Source: Stutzerimonas azotifigens DSM 17556
GTDB lineage: Bacteria; Pseudomonadota; Gammaproteobacteria; Pseudomonadales; Pseudomonadaceae
Reading direction: 5' to 3'
Assembly (NCBI RefSeq): GCF_000425625.1
Contig: NZ_KE384422.1
Coordinates: 37,870 to 70,872, forward strand
Length of the DNA: 33,003 bases
The notes beneath the pieces were generated by a model that made no database searches, had not been told where the DNA came from, and saw only the letters and a list, made by a program, of their open reading frames with translations. The position numbers were made by a program, and so were the translations under genes. Below, piece after piece: positions 9,561 to 18,816 of the stretch (positions are counted from its first letter, which is position 1; every line of letters starts with the position of its first letter).

Positions 9561-12500
9561 ATGGACGTCACCCAGATGTCGGTATCGCTGCACGATCTCG
9601 GCCTTGCCTACCGCAAGGCCAAGGTTGATCTCTACTACTCAACCAACCCCTCGCTGTTCGACATCGCCAACTATGAAGACGACCTGAGCCAAAACCTCAC
9701 TCGCCTAAAAGATCGGATCGAAGCCACAAGCGAGGACTGGGTGAAAGACCCGGCATTTCTCGGCACCTGGACACTGGCACCCAAAGAAATCCGGCCAGAG
9801 AAGGCAGAGAAGGCAGAAAAAGATCAAAGCCTGATCTTCGCCTCACCGGAAGCCGAGTGGCTAAGCGCGACTGAAGCCGGTAACCCCCCCACAGCCGTAT
9901 TCCGCCTAATGGCCCGCTGCAGCATCGACTTTCACGTGCTGTCATCGCTCTGGATGATGGAAGTCGGCGGTCTCTTCGACAAGCAGCTCAGCAGCAACGT
10001 CTTTGGCAGCCGCCTGCGCCGTAACCGGCATGACGAGATCAACACGTGGGCACTTGGCTCCTTCAAGCCTTACCTCAGGCCCTTTCGCGAGTGGCGCGAC
10101 GGTGGCATCAAGGCGATGCGCACTGCCCTGAGCGAGAAGAAAAAAGTATTAGCCCTGACAGCCGATGTAAGCAGTTTCTATCACGAGCTAAGCCCCGGCT
10201 TTATGCTCGATGATAGCTTCCTCAAGTTAGCCAAAATTGAGCTGAGCGAATCGCAGTCAAAACTTAACCGCCTGTTCATCTCCGCCTTGTTGGCCTGGGC
10301 ACAAGAAACACCACTGAAAAAAGGTTTACCCGTCGGTTTGCCTGCGTCTGCTGTAGTCGCAAACGCCGCGCTACTCAAGCTCGACCAGTTCATCGAGCAA
10401 CAAGTAGTACCGCTGTACTACGGTCGTTATGTAGACGACATTCTGCTGGTCATGGAAAACGCTAGCGACATCAAAAGCACCGAGCAGTTTTGGGAGTGGA
10501 TTTTTAGTCGCGACGGCGGAAAGGATCTGCTCAAAAAAGATAAAGGCAGCATTCTGTTCAAGCCTGACTATCTCAAAAAGGACCGCATCGCTTTTGAAAA
10601 CAGCAAAAACAAGCTGTTCATCCTTGGGGGCTCTGCAGGCACCGCTCTGGTCAACGCCATTTCCGAACAGATCAACCAACGTGCCAGCGAATGGCGCGCT
10701 TTACCGGACCTGCCGAATTCGCCAAACACCGTGGCAACGGATCTGCTCAAAGCTACCAACCTTGCCGGTGAGCAAGCAGACAACCTACGCAAAACAGATG
10801 CCCTGACGCTTCACCGAGCTGGCTTTGCACTCAGCCTTCGCAACTACGAAGCCTTCGAGCGCGATATCCCCCCAGAGGATTGGCAAGCGCACCGCCATGC
10901 TTTTTTCGCCGCAGTCATCGAGCATCTGCTGACCCCGGTTAAGTTCTTCGAACTGGCTCAATACCTGCCACGCATCATCCGCATGGCTACCGCCTGTGAA
11001 GATTTTGAGTACCTAGACAAGATCATCAATGCACTAGGTGGCCTGATCATTAAAGTTGAGAACGACTGCTCTCTAGTGATCAAAAGCCTGGCCGCTGCCG
11101 ACGTGCCAGCCGAAGCCCGCCATTTATGGAAACAATCCATCTGGGAAGTTACAGCGCAGAGCATCGTCTCAGCGTTTCCTTCCCGCCTAAGTAAGTCGGG
11201 GGCTACCGCCTGGAAGAACCAGATGACCAGGCATATGGAGAGCCTTGCCAGCATCCTATGGGGTAGCTTTCTGGACAGTCCAATGAACATAACCAGCCAG
11301 CACATACAGAAGCTCCACGCTCGTATGTTCAGCTTTGACCTGGCCCATATCCCTTTGCGATTTGCAGGCCTTCCTCAGGAAATGGTCAGCCCGCGTGGCA
11401 TGCCACTCCGTAAAAACCTCACAACTACTGATTTAGAGAAACTGCTGCCTGATGAGATGAGCGACGGCATAGCCACGCTGGCAAATTGGCTCAGGTTTAA
11501 ACGCGGTACCCCGTCTGGACTTACCTTTGCCACTCGACCGTTCAGCCTCAATGAGCTCTACCTCATAGCGCCCAACCCTTTTGCCGCCACCAGCCGCCAA
11601 ACGCTGGGGCTGGTGGTGCAGGCACTACGAGGTTTTGAGCTGACTGAGCACAAGATGCCGCACCTCGACAAAAAACAGGTGTTGCATATCCCGGATGGAG
11701 AACCCAAAGCCAAACAGACCATTGCTGTAGCCAGTTTGGAAACCAAAGATGAAAGCTTTACCGCCGCCATCATGGGGTTACCCGACCCGGATGGCCTTCA
11801 CCGTTATCAACGCATCAATCGCCTTATCAACGAACTGATCTCTCGGCCTGACGGCGCTGGTTACGTGATCCTTCCGGAAGTGGCTCTACCACCCCAATGG
11901 TTTATGCGTATCGCCGACAAGCTCAAGGGCCGTGGCATATCTTTGATCACCGGGGTGGAGTACCTCCACGCACCGAAAAAGTATGTACGCCACCAGGTTT
12001 GGGCTTCGCTCACCCATGACGGTCTTGGGTTCCCTTCGCTGATGCTCTATCGCCAGGATAAACAGCGCCCAGCATTTCATGAGGAGCAAGAACTCTTTCG
12101 TCTGGCCGGCCTACAGATGAAGCCAGCTCAAGAGCAGCAGTGGCAAAAGCCCCCGGTCATCCAGCATGGGGACTTCCGCTTTGCCATCATGATCTGCAGC
12201 GAGCTGACGAATATCCGCTACCGCGCTGACCTACGCGGCCAAGTCGATGCGCTGTTTGTTCCAGAGTGGAACAGCGATACCGACACATTCAATGCACTAG
12301 TGGAGTCTGCCGCGCTGGATATTCACGCCTACATCATCCAGTGCAACAACCGCCGCTTCGGCGATAGTCGTATCCGCGCCCCCTACAAGGACCGTTGGAA
12401 ACGCGACATATTGCGCGTCAAGGGTGGCAACCACGACTACTGCATTACAGGTGAAATCGACGTACTGAGCCTTCGTCAGTTCCAGTCAAGCCACCGCTCG

Positions 12501-12581
12501 CCGACCTCAGGTTTCAAACCTGTTCCAGATGGTTTTAACGAGGACATGGCAGCGGATCGGAAAGTATTACCCAAGGCATAA
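9561..12581 (+). CDS. drt1: Reverse transcriptase-nitrilase fusion, DRT type 1 (UG1) defence protein
   Basis: A 1006-residue cytoplasmic protein. Residues about 190-360 form a reverse transcriptase: motif A LTADVSSFY with D202, motif B GLPVGLPAS at 255-263, and the catalytic YVDD at 290-293. A helical middle region follows (about 400-680). The C-terminal third is a carbon-nitrogen hydrolase fold with a readable Glu-Lys-Cys triad: E773 (LPEVALP), K834 (YRQDKQRP) and C879 (MICSEL). This order is that of UG1 RTs, called DRT type 1, which protect against phage as single genes (established knowledge, Gao and colleagues 2020). Both sets of catalytic residues look intact. The template of the RT and substrate of the nitrilase domain are not evident. 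No retron msr/msd pattern is seen. Confidence 0.88.
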   Translation: MDVTQMSVSLHDLGLAYRKAKVDLYYSTNPSLFDIANYEDDLSQNLTRLKDRIEATSEDWVKDPAFLGTWTLAPKEIRPEKAEKAEKDQSLIFASPEAEWLSATEAGNPPTAVFRLMARCSIDFHVLSSLWMMEVGGLFDKQLSSNVFGSRLRRNRHDEINTWALGSFKPYLRPFREWRDGGIKAMRTALSEKKKVLALTADVSSFYHELSPGFMLDDSFLKLAKIELSESQSKLNRLFISALLAWAQETPLKKGLPVGLPASAVVANAALLKLDQFIEQQVVPLYYGRYVDDILLVMENASDIKSTEQFWEWIFSRDGGKDLLKKDKGSILFKPDYLKKDRIAFENSKNKLFILGGSAGTALVNAISEQINQRASEWRALPDLPNSPNTVATDLLKATNLAGEQADNLRKTDALTLHRAGFALSLRNYEAFERDIPPEDWQAHRHAFFAAVIEHLLTPVKFFELAQYLPRIIRMATACEDFEYLDKIINALGGLIIKVENDCSLVIKSLAAADVPAEARHLWKQSIWEVTAQSIVSAFPSRLSKSGATAWKNQMTRHMESLASILWGSFLDSPMNITSQHIQKLHARMFSFDLAHIPLRFAGLPQEMVSPRGMPLRKNLTTTDLEKLLPDEMSDGIATLANWLRFKRGTPSGLTFATRPFSLNELYLIAPNPFAATSRQTLGLVVQALRGFELTEHKMPHLDKKQVLHIPDGEPKAKQTIAVASLETKDESFTAAIMGLPDPDGLHRYQRINRLINELISRPDGAGYVILPEVALPPQWFMRIADKLKGRGISLITGVEYLHAPKKYVRHQVWASLTHDGLGFPSLMLYRQDKQRPAFHEEQELFRLAGLQMKPAQEQQWQKPPVIQHGDFRFAIMICSELTNIRYRADLRGQVDALFVPEWNSDTDTFNALVESAALDIHAYIIQCNNRRFGDSRIRAPYKDRWKRDILRVKGGNHDYCITGEIDVLSLRQFQSSHRSPTSGFKPVPDGFNEDMAADRKVLPKA

Positions 12582-12721
12582 ATCAGAAAATGAGTAGGTA
12601 TAGAGAGCAACGCTTTGCACTGCTGGTGGCACGATAGATTTGTCGAGTCTCATCAGTTCAACGCACCACATTCGCCGGCACTCGGATAGTCGCCCCCAGC
12701 CGCGGGGAAAGGGAGAACGCC

Positions 12722-14836
12722 TTGAGCGTGAAGATTAGCTTTGACGATGAATTGGCAGTTGCCAGCATACTGTTGGCCGATTGGGCCCCGGCGCTGGTCG
12801 AGTACCTGGGACGCTACTTTGACGTCCGCGAGGACATGCTTCGGCTGGACTATGTCCACATACCCTCTGAACGAGTCAGCGTTGCATTTGATTGGTTATC
12901 GGATGTGCTCACTGTTCGCCAGCGCTTTGTCTACCAGCTCGAGAGCGTCGCAAAGGAGGGGCCGATTGCAATGGTGCTCACATTGCTCGGGCACGAATCT
13001 ACCGAGATCAGGGATTCATCGTCCATTCTGGACCAAGATGCCTACCGGTCTGCGGTGGAGGACTTCAGGTCGAATATGCTTCAAGGCGACTTGCCGGCCT
13101 TACGCGAAATCATCTTGGCGGACATAGCGCCCCGTGCAATATGGATGAGTTGGCTGCTAGATGCCGACCGAGATCGTTTTCTGGACGATCGGGAGATCAT
13201 GGCGGCGCTAGTGGCCAGCACGTCGCAGGACGATTGCATCCATGGTCTTGAACTAGTCGCCCCCCGTCCCGGCCAGAATAATTGGGCTTTCGAGCAACTG
13301 GTCGAGCAGCATTGGCAGCATGTATGCCACTACCTAGAGACCCATCTCGGCATGTCCTCGGGCAAATTGCCTAATCTCGTTTTCTTACTGTTTGCGATTT
13401 CGCCGACGGTCCAGGCGTCCCGGTGGGCCTGTGAGCAGGTTCTTAGTCGTGCCAATCCAACGGTCTTTCCTCGGCTGATCCAACATTGCAGCATGATTGA
13501 GGCGGGCGATGTGCGCAGCCTGTTCCTGCGCTGGCACAGCCGTCCGAAGACAGAGAAGCAAGACGACTTCAGGGAATGCGTTGCCAAAGCCTGCTCGACG
13601 CTTGCTACCTTGTTGACCGATACCATGCCCTCAGACCTCGCGCTTGCTGCGACTTGGCACAAGTTCGTGGCCCCCGCGCGGCTCGCCCAGCAACGCATTG
13701 CTGAAAGCCTCAGAGAATTACCATCCGGGGCGTGGGACCGAGAGGCGTTGTGGAACCAACTAGGCCCAGCAGCCCGCGAGGCCTGGCGGCAGGATCTTTT
13801 TGACCAAGTAAAAGGAGAGCCGGAGTTAGCTCAGGGTCTCCTCTATTTCGCTTGCCTTTGGCTCGAGCAGACTGCGTTCGCCGAAGTAGAGCCGGTACTG
13901 CTGCGACTATTGGATGGCGAGGATAACCTGGCTTTTACGAACCGGTTCTCCGGCACAGGTCCAAGGCAGATGCAACTGAGGGCCAACGGGCTGGTGCGGT
14001 CCAGGCAAGGTGCACCGGACTTGGAGGGCGCGGTAGGCCAGGGCGATGATGCCACTGCGCTGCCCAGCGTTGGCGCCCAAACCTGGCTGGGCGACCCGTC
14101 CGTAGAGCGTGTCATCCATAGAGCGCTCAGCCAGATTGAGGAAAAGTTTTGCCGCGAGTATTCGGTGACCTGGGGAGAAGACGAGGAGGCCCATACAGCG
14201 CGTCTCCTGGCCCTAACGCAGGAGGCAGTTGGCAACGCGAGCCACCAATTGCGTCAGCTGTCGGCCACGACGCGAGCGACGTATCCGAGCCTGTCGGTGA
14301 AGGTGCGCCAGCCCAGCAAGCGGGAGGAAGGTGCTTGCACGCCTGCCGGGGTTCCGCTGGGGGCGGATGTGCTATTCCTGACCCGTATCGTGGACGAGGG
14401 CAAAACGGTGATCGAGCGAGCTACCCTTGTGCAGGTGAAAAAGCGCAGCGGCACTGGATCGGGGCGGGGCTTCAGTTCGACGATAGGCGTCGACCTGCAG
14501 CAGTGCGAGGACATGCTCAAGCAGTCAGAGCACGCCTACTACCTGTTCGCGACGCCGGCCTCGCCGCGCCCGACGCTCTGGGTTGCCCCGGCCCGGCTCG
14601 TCAGGAACTTGACCCAGCTGCACACGAGCAAAGCCTCGGTCGTGGCGATTCAGGTGCGGGACGCTAGTTGCTCCTATGCGGATTTTTTCCTGCACGACCT
14701 AGTCGGCCTGTGGGCTGGCGACGAAGATGAGGGCATCGTCGCCATCGCCAACGGCGATCCCCGGCGTGGGCGAACGCCTCGTCACATCGTCAACATCGAG
14801 GTTCGCCGCCAATATGAGGTAAACGATTTGTACTGA
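12722..14836 (+). CDS. Uncharacterised protein with probable Mrr-like (PD-(D/E)xK) C-terminal nuclease domain
   Basis: A 704-residue protein, starting with TTG at 12722 behind an AAGGGAG ribosome binding site at 6-base spacing (a GTG at 12728 is the alternative). The first two thirds are rich in helices and Trp, read like an alpha-helical repeat scaffold, and match no family I recognise. The C-terminal part has a restriction-endonuclease-like pattern: PLGADVLF with D549, then a strand ending ATLVQVKKRSG with Q571-V-K573, a QxK variant of (D/E)xK as in Mrr-type enzymes. The next segment, SSTIGVDLQQCEDML, fits the following helix. It lies 140 bases after the RT-nitrilase gene on the same strand, so co-expression is possible. 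The nuclease call is inference. Confidence 0.75.
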   Translation: MSVKISFDDELAVASILLADWAPALVEYLGRYFDVREDMLRLDYVHIPSERVSVAFDWLSDVLTVRQRFVYQLESVAKEGPIAMVLTLLGHESTEIRDSSSILDQDAYRSAVEDFRSNMLQGDLPALREIILADIAPRAIWMSWLLDADRDRFLDDREIMAALVASTSQDDCIHGLELVAPRPGQNNWAFEQLVEQHWQHVCHYLETHLGMSSGKLPNLVFLLFAISPTVQASRWACEQVLSRANPTVFPRLIQHCSMIEAGDVRSLFLRWHSRPKTEKQDDFRECVAKACSTLATLLTDTMPSDLALAATWHKFVAPARLAQQRIAESLRELPSGAWDREALWNQLGPAAREAWRQDLFDQVKGEPELAQGLLYFACLWLEQTAFAEVEPVLLRLLDGEDNLAFTNRFSGTGPRQMQLRANGLVRSRQGAPDLEGAVGQGDDATALPSVGAQTWLGDPSVERVIHRALSQIEEKFCREYSVTWGEDEEAHTARLLALTQEAVGNASHQLRQLSATTRATYPSLSVKVRQPSKREEGACTPAGVPLGADVLFLTRIVDEGKTVIERATLVQVKKRSGTGSGRGFSSTIGVDLQQCEDMLKQSEHAYYLFATPASPRPTLWVAPARLVRNLTQLHTSKASVVAIQVRDASCSYADFFLHDLVGLWAGDEDEGIVAIANGDPRRGRTPRHIVNIEVRRQYEVNDLY

Positions 14837-14880
14837 ACATCTGCTGAAGGAAGAACATATCGTTGCCCATAGCGACCGTG

Positions 14881-14949
14881 TGGCCGGCTTCGGCCAATAT
14901 CTGCCGTTTAGGGACGACTCGTATCCAGGTTTGAGGCCATAGTCGTCCC
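14881..14949. terminator. Two hairpins between convergent genes
   Basis: TGGCCG-GCTT-CGGCCA (14881-14896) is a tight 6-bp stem; GGGACGACT (14911-14919) and AGTCGTCCC (14941-14949) form a 9-bp stem with a 21-base loop. They sit between the converging 704-residue gene and helicase gene and plausibly serve as a bidirectional transcription end. No long T-run is present. Confidence 0.5.
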
Positions 14950-15010
14950 TGACGCCTCAGATGGCGATTGGACTGAATGTTCTCCGCTACCAGGCGGTAG
15001 TAACCTTAAT

Positions 15011-17950
15011 TTAAATGCTGGTAATGACTCTCACATCCGAGCCCGACACGCTCTTGATGTACGAGTAACTGGTGCCAAGCACGGCCAGCTGATCAGCGGA
15101 AACCTTGCCTGCCGAAATACCGGGTTGGACGATCACAAAGCGGAACACCATTTCGTGGTCGTGGCACTTGTTGCGCAGCAACTCCAAATCCATGGGCTCG
15201 CCCTTGAGAATCCTGTCGAAGCCTTTGGGCAACGATTGCTGGTAGCGCTGCAACAACCGGTTGAAGAACTTTTCTTCCGTGTGCAACCATTTCACCGAGC
15301 GTGATGCCTGGCCGCAGACCTCGTAGACGTCGGAGACACGCGCCCCCGGCCGCGCCTCGCCATCTTGCTGAGGGCAATACTTGCAGTGGTACAGGTCGAC
15401 AAAGATAGCGTCCTTGCTTTCCTTGATTGCCACCAGGTCGGCGATCTCACCGGCACCATCATCGTTGAAAATGAACGTGTAGTCGTTCTCGATTTTGCTA
15501 TAGGTGAATCCCTGAACTGTGTCCGGGTTGCGGTCCGCCCGCATCGACTCGCTGTGGATTTGGGTTGTGCCCCAGTCCCACGGCTCGATCAGGGCGACCG
15601 GCAGCTTCAAGTCCAAACTGTTGGGGGAGTAGTAGCGGTAGTTGCCTTCGACCATCGAACCGTCGACGTCCAGCAGCACCAACGGGTTGGTATCCAGGTA
15701 CTGCTCGAATGAGCTCTCTTCAGAGAAGACGATCTTGACCCCCGGACAGGAAAATTTGTAGGCGTCATCCATCAGCCGGATCGTGATATCAGGTAAATGG
15801 CGCTCCGTGCCATCGACTGCCGTTGCGCTGATGGGCACTTCCAGCGTCAATGGATCGATTCGCCGGGGCTTGCCCAGTTCGACATCCAGCAGGTTGAACA
15901 CCTCAGCCAGGTACGCCAGCGAGATCTTCTGCTCATTTTCGATCAGGATCGACGCCGGCCAATCGGCATAGAACAGTCCCGCAGGCCACGCCGCCTCGAT
16001 CTTTTCCGAGCGAATCACATCCTTGAGAACTTCAGAGGGGTTAATCGTCGCGTCGTTGAGCTTCTGCGAAGCGCGCTTGCACCACTCGATCCAGTCGTTG
16101 ATGCTCGAAGCGTTCATCTCCCAGATCTTACCCTTGTGCGAACAGCCAACGGTGGTGCGCTGGCCATCCTCGTACCCGGTTGCGAAGATGTTGGACTTTC
16201 TCGCCGTGCCGTTCTCAATTTCACTGATGACAGTATTGATGTCGCGCCCGACATGCATGGTGAAGCGCAGATCCTTGCGCATGCGCGACAGCCCCACGTT
16301 CTGCAGCTTCATGAGTTTGATGCCGTGCAGTGTGCGAAAGGTCGGCTCGCCGCTGATGCGCCGGCCATCCTTGGCGATCAGGCCCAGAAAGCGGTTGGTT
16401 TGCGACTCATCCCCGGAAGAGTGGACGAACAGCGTCTTGTCGGACGCATGGTAGTACGCCAGGTAGAGGATCCAGTTGGTGTCGACGATCGTCGACGTCT
16501 GCGCCCAGCCGACGGGCGTTTCGCGCCTCGTCACCATGATGATTGTGTCGGCTTCGTCGTTGACGGACAGCAGCTGCAGCGGCTCTTTCTTCTGCGAGAA
16601 GTGCTTGGCCTTCTCGGGCCGCCAGTCGTCATGCTCCACGTGATAGGCGACCGCACTGATCTTGGGGTTGGGGTTCAACCCGAAAATGTCCTCGGCGTCG
16701 GCATCATCCGGAAACTGTTCGGTAAACGTCTCCTTCTCGATCTCGCGGGCAATCTTGTCTTGGCTGACATCGCGGATCACCGCACTCCAGTCAGCACTTT
16801 CCTTGTATAGCACCGCCATCTGGTAGTCGACTTTCTGGTTGGCGATGTTCGAGACAAACTTGGCGTCACCGAGCGTATCATCGACTCGCGTAAGGCGACC
16901 GATAAACTGCAGGGTGACGGCGGGACTGCGGTGCTGGTCGTGGATAGCCGCAATCTTCAGCTCCGGCAAATCGAAGCCTTCCCCCAGCATGTCCACACAG
17001 ACAATGATCTTGTACTTCTTCTCGACGATTTCACCCAGTAGCTTGGCCCGATTCGGCACCTTGCTGTGGATGAGGATGGGCGAAAGATCCTCGTGCTGTT
17101 TGTACAATTCAAACAGTGCGGCGGCACGCGTCTGTGACCGTGCACGCACCATCAGCAGGTGGTTGAACCCTTGCGCGCGGTCGTTTCGCAATAGCTCGAC
17201 TGCCTTGTCAGCCACCACTTGGTCAGCCAGTTCCAGGTTGTACTCGCGCACCGGATGGAACTCGATCGCCTTGAAGTAGCCGTCAATCTGGGCATCCTTC
17301 AGCGGGTAGTTGTAGATGATTTTGCCATCCAGCGGCTGGTTGTCCTCACGGAACGGCGTGGCCGTGAACTGTAGACAGGGCTTGTCCTTGAACGCACTTT
17401 TGACCCGGCTCCAGGTCAGGGCGGCCACATGGTGCGCCTCATCGATTATCAAGTGGCTACACAACGCAGCCAAGGCCTCCAAGGCCGGCTGGTCGAAGCG
17501 CTGCAGTGCTTGCGGCGTAGCAACGATGACGTTGGCCTCGGCTAGCTGTTGGACCTCGTCTGCCGAGAGGCCTGAACCGATCGCGTGCACCACCGGGTTG
17601 AGTGCGCTGACCGAAATGGCACCAATCTCTCGTAGTTTCTTCAGCTCAAGGCATTTCTCTACCAGCTGCGAACGCAACGGGTCGGAAGGAACCAACACCA
17701 GGGTCCTAGGTAGCCGCCCGGCGATCAGCAGCCCGAGCATGGTGTCGGTTTTCCCGGTACCCGTCGGCATCACAATCGTCGCGGTCGTGGCCGGCGCCAT
17801 CACCAAGTGCCCTAGGGCGGCATAAAGAGCCGCCAGTTGCGGCTTACGCAAGCCAGGCGTCTGGGTTTCCCGGACAGCCAGATTGAAATTGAACAGATGC
17901 TGCTGCCAGCTGCGATAGACGTCTGCGTACTTCCCTGCTTCAACGGCCAT
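15011..17950 (-). CDS. Large SF2 DEAH-type helicase with uncharacterised C-terminal half
   Basis: The protein begins at ATG 17950 (MAVEAGKYADVYRSW) and has 979 residues; an upstream in-frame start at 18064 would add 38 residues that look like non-coding sequence. The SF2 core is complete: Walker A MPTGTGKT (61-68), DEAH (170-173), motif III TAT (196-198), and motif VI QFIGRLTR (348-355). Residues about 450-979 match nothing I know. A late segment, GEIADLVAI (834-842) followed by VDLYHCKYC (851-859), has the spacing of a degenerate nuclease-like or metal-binding strand pair. It stands alone, convergent with the preceding gene. Likely a nucleic-acid translocase in defence; exact system unknown. 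Confidence 0.8.
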   Translation of the reverse strand: MAVEAGKYADVYRSWQQHLFNFNLAVRETQTPGLRKPQLAALYAALGHLVMAPATTATIVMPTGTGKTDTMLGLLIAGRLPRTLVLVPSDPLRSQLVEKCLELKKLREIGAISVSALNPVVHAIGSGLSADEVQQLAEANVIVATPQALQRFDQPALEALAALCSHLIIDEAHHVAALTWSRVKSAFKDKPCLQFTATPFREDNQPLDGKIIYNYPLKDAQIDGYFKAIEFHPVREYNLELADQVVADKAVELLRNDRAQGFNHLLMVRARSQTRAAALFELYKQHEDLSPILIHSKVPNRAKLLGEIVEKKYKIIVCVDMLGEGFDLPELKIAAIHDQHRSPAVTLQFIGRLTRVDDTLGDAKFVSNIANQKVDYQMAVLYKESADWSAVIRDVSQDKIAREIEKETFTEQFPDDADAEDIFGLNPNPKISAVAYHVEHDDWRPEKAKHFSQKKEPLQLLSVNDEADTIIMVTRRETPVGWAQTSTIVDTNWILYLAYYHASDKTLFVHSSGDESQTNRFLGLIAKDGRRISGEPTFRTLHGIKLMKLQNVGLSRMRKDLRFTMHVGRDINTVISEIENGTARKSNIFATGYEDGQRTTVGCSHKGKIWEMNASSINDWIEWCKRASQKLNDATINPSEVLKDVIRSEKIEAAWPAGLFYADWPASILIENEQKISLAYLAEVFNLLDVELGKPRRIDPLTLEVPISATAVDGTERHLPDITIRLMDDAYKFSCPGVKIVFSEESSFEQYLDTNPLVLLDVDGSMVEGNYRYYSPNSLDLKLPVALIEPWDWGTTQIHSESMRADRNPDTVQGFTYSKIENDYTFIFNDDGAGEIADLVAIKESKDAIFVDLYHCKYCPQQDGEARPGARVSDVYEVCGQASRSVKWLHTEEKFFNRLLQRYQQSLPKGFDRILKGEPMDLELLRNKCHDHEMVFRFVIVQPGISAGKVSADQLAVLGTSYSYIKSVSGSDVRVITSI

Positions 17951-18392
17951 TACGGTTACCAGAGTGAGGATGAAGATGAGTCTGCCTAAATGATGGCCAC
18001 AGGCTACCAGCGAAGCACTAGTAAGGTGTAGTCCTGCCAGGCGCCCCCTGCCCTGTGTAACCAATCATCTTGGCATCTCCTCTGCTAGCCAATACGGTGG
18101 GAAGTGGCCCTTGCTGACTTGTCCTCCATCACGTGAAGGACAAGCCATGAACACCATCGCCACCCGCTGTCATCTGCCTTGGAACAAAGGGAAGCGAGTC
18201 TGTGCAGGATTTTGTGTACCTGGAACAGAACACTAAAGAAAGAACACAACCTTCATGCCTCTTTGAGTGACCGCATTTGGCCGACTCCAGCCATTGCTCC
18301 ATTTGATACGCGCCTGAAAGCCGGCCATTCGATTCAAAAAAATCTCAGCCCTACATAACCGCAATGACATCACCACCAAGAAGGTCCACCCC
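17951..18392. other. 442-base intergenic region between divergent genes
   Basis: Separates the minus-strand helicase from the plus-strand DUF932/YqaJ block and must contain both sets of promoters. It includes an 8-bp inverted repeat (CTTGTCCT 18118-18125, AGGACAAG 18137-18144) and a short frame resembling a recombinase N-terminus. A long A-run (18336-18342) lies before the plus-strand block. I see no other gene. Confidence 0.5.
18147..18236 (+). pseudogene. Remnant of a tyrosine-recombinase N-terminus
   Basis: A 29-codon frame starts ATG at 18147 after AAGGA. Its first half reads MNTIATRCHLPWNKGKRV; CHLPWNKGK is a start I associate with a family of Pseudomonas phage/transposon integrases, but the sequence diverges after NKGK and stops at TAA. 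No continuation of that family is seen nearby. It is probably the scar of a second recombinase deleted when island segments joined. The identification rests on memory of a short motif. Confidence 0.45.
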
Positions 18393-18722
18393 ATGTCATT
18401 GCAATGCCCCCGCTGTCGCTCTCCAAAAGTCGCTTCCTTCCACCACGCCATGAAGATCGCTGCCGCCGTCGGCACGGTCGGCGGTGCTGCTCGTGGCGTC
18501 AGTGCTGCGCTGGCTGGCGGTCAAGCCGGGGCGGCTATTGGCGCTATTGCCGGCCCTGTCGGCATCACCATCGGTTCAATCTCAGGCGCCATCCTCGGCG
18601 GACTGGCCGGTGGCGTCGGTGGCTGCGCGCTCGGCGCTCAGCTTGGCCACAAGCTCGATCGCCACGTCCTGGCTAACAACCTCTGCCTGCTCTGCGGGCA
18701 TCGCTTCAACCTGCCGACCTGA
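18393..18722 (+). CDS. Small zinc-ribbon protein with glycine-zipper membrane core
   Basis: A 109-residue protein starting at the ATG behind AAGGT. CPRC near the N-terminus (CPRCRSPKV) and CLLCGH near the C-terminus could make a four-cysteine zinc ribbon if the ends meet. Between them is a long Gly/Ala-rich hydrophobic stretch with repeated GxxxG spacing (for example AIGAIAGPVGITIGSISG), typical of glycine-zipper membrane segments. The two Cys pairs would lie on the same face only if the middle crosses the membrane twice as a hairpin. It heads the DUF932/YqaJ/RadC block. Function unknown. Confidence 0.7.
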   Translation: MSLQCPRCRSPKVASFHHAMKIAAAVGTVGGAARGVSAALAGGQAGAAIGAIAGPVGITIGSISGAILGGLAGGVGGCALGAQLGHKLDRHVLANNLCLLCGHRFNLPT

Positions 18723-18764
18723 CCAGACGGCTCCACTCCCTCTTTCCTCTAACTCCCAGCCGGT

Positions 18765-18781
18765 GCTGCGCTCTGCGCAGC
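18765..18781 (+). promoter_or_regulatory. Hairpin upstream of the DUF932 gene
   Basis: GCTGCGC-TCT-GCGCAGC is a perfect 7-bp stem with a 3-base loop, between the zinc-ribbon gene and DUF932. It is nested in an outer GCCGG/CCGGC pair and followed by an AAGGAA ribosome binding site. It is one of four hairpins that precede successive genes here. Confidence 0.55.
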
Positions 18782-18816
18782 GCTTATGCCGGCGCGCACC
18801 CAAAGGAATCGTTCTC

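Noticed and set aside
15093..15377. 94-codon frame within the helicase C-terminus
   Set aside because: Out-of-frame Arg/Ala/Gly-rich shadow without a ribosome binding site.
15797..16810. Plus-strand frame of 337 codons inside the minus-strand helicase gene
   Set aside because: Antisense to a helicase with all SF2 motifs; no conserved features.
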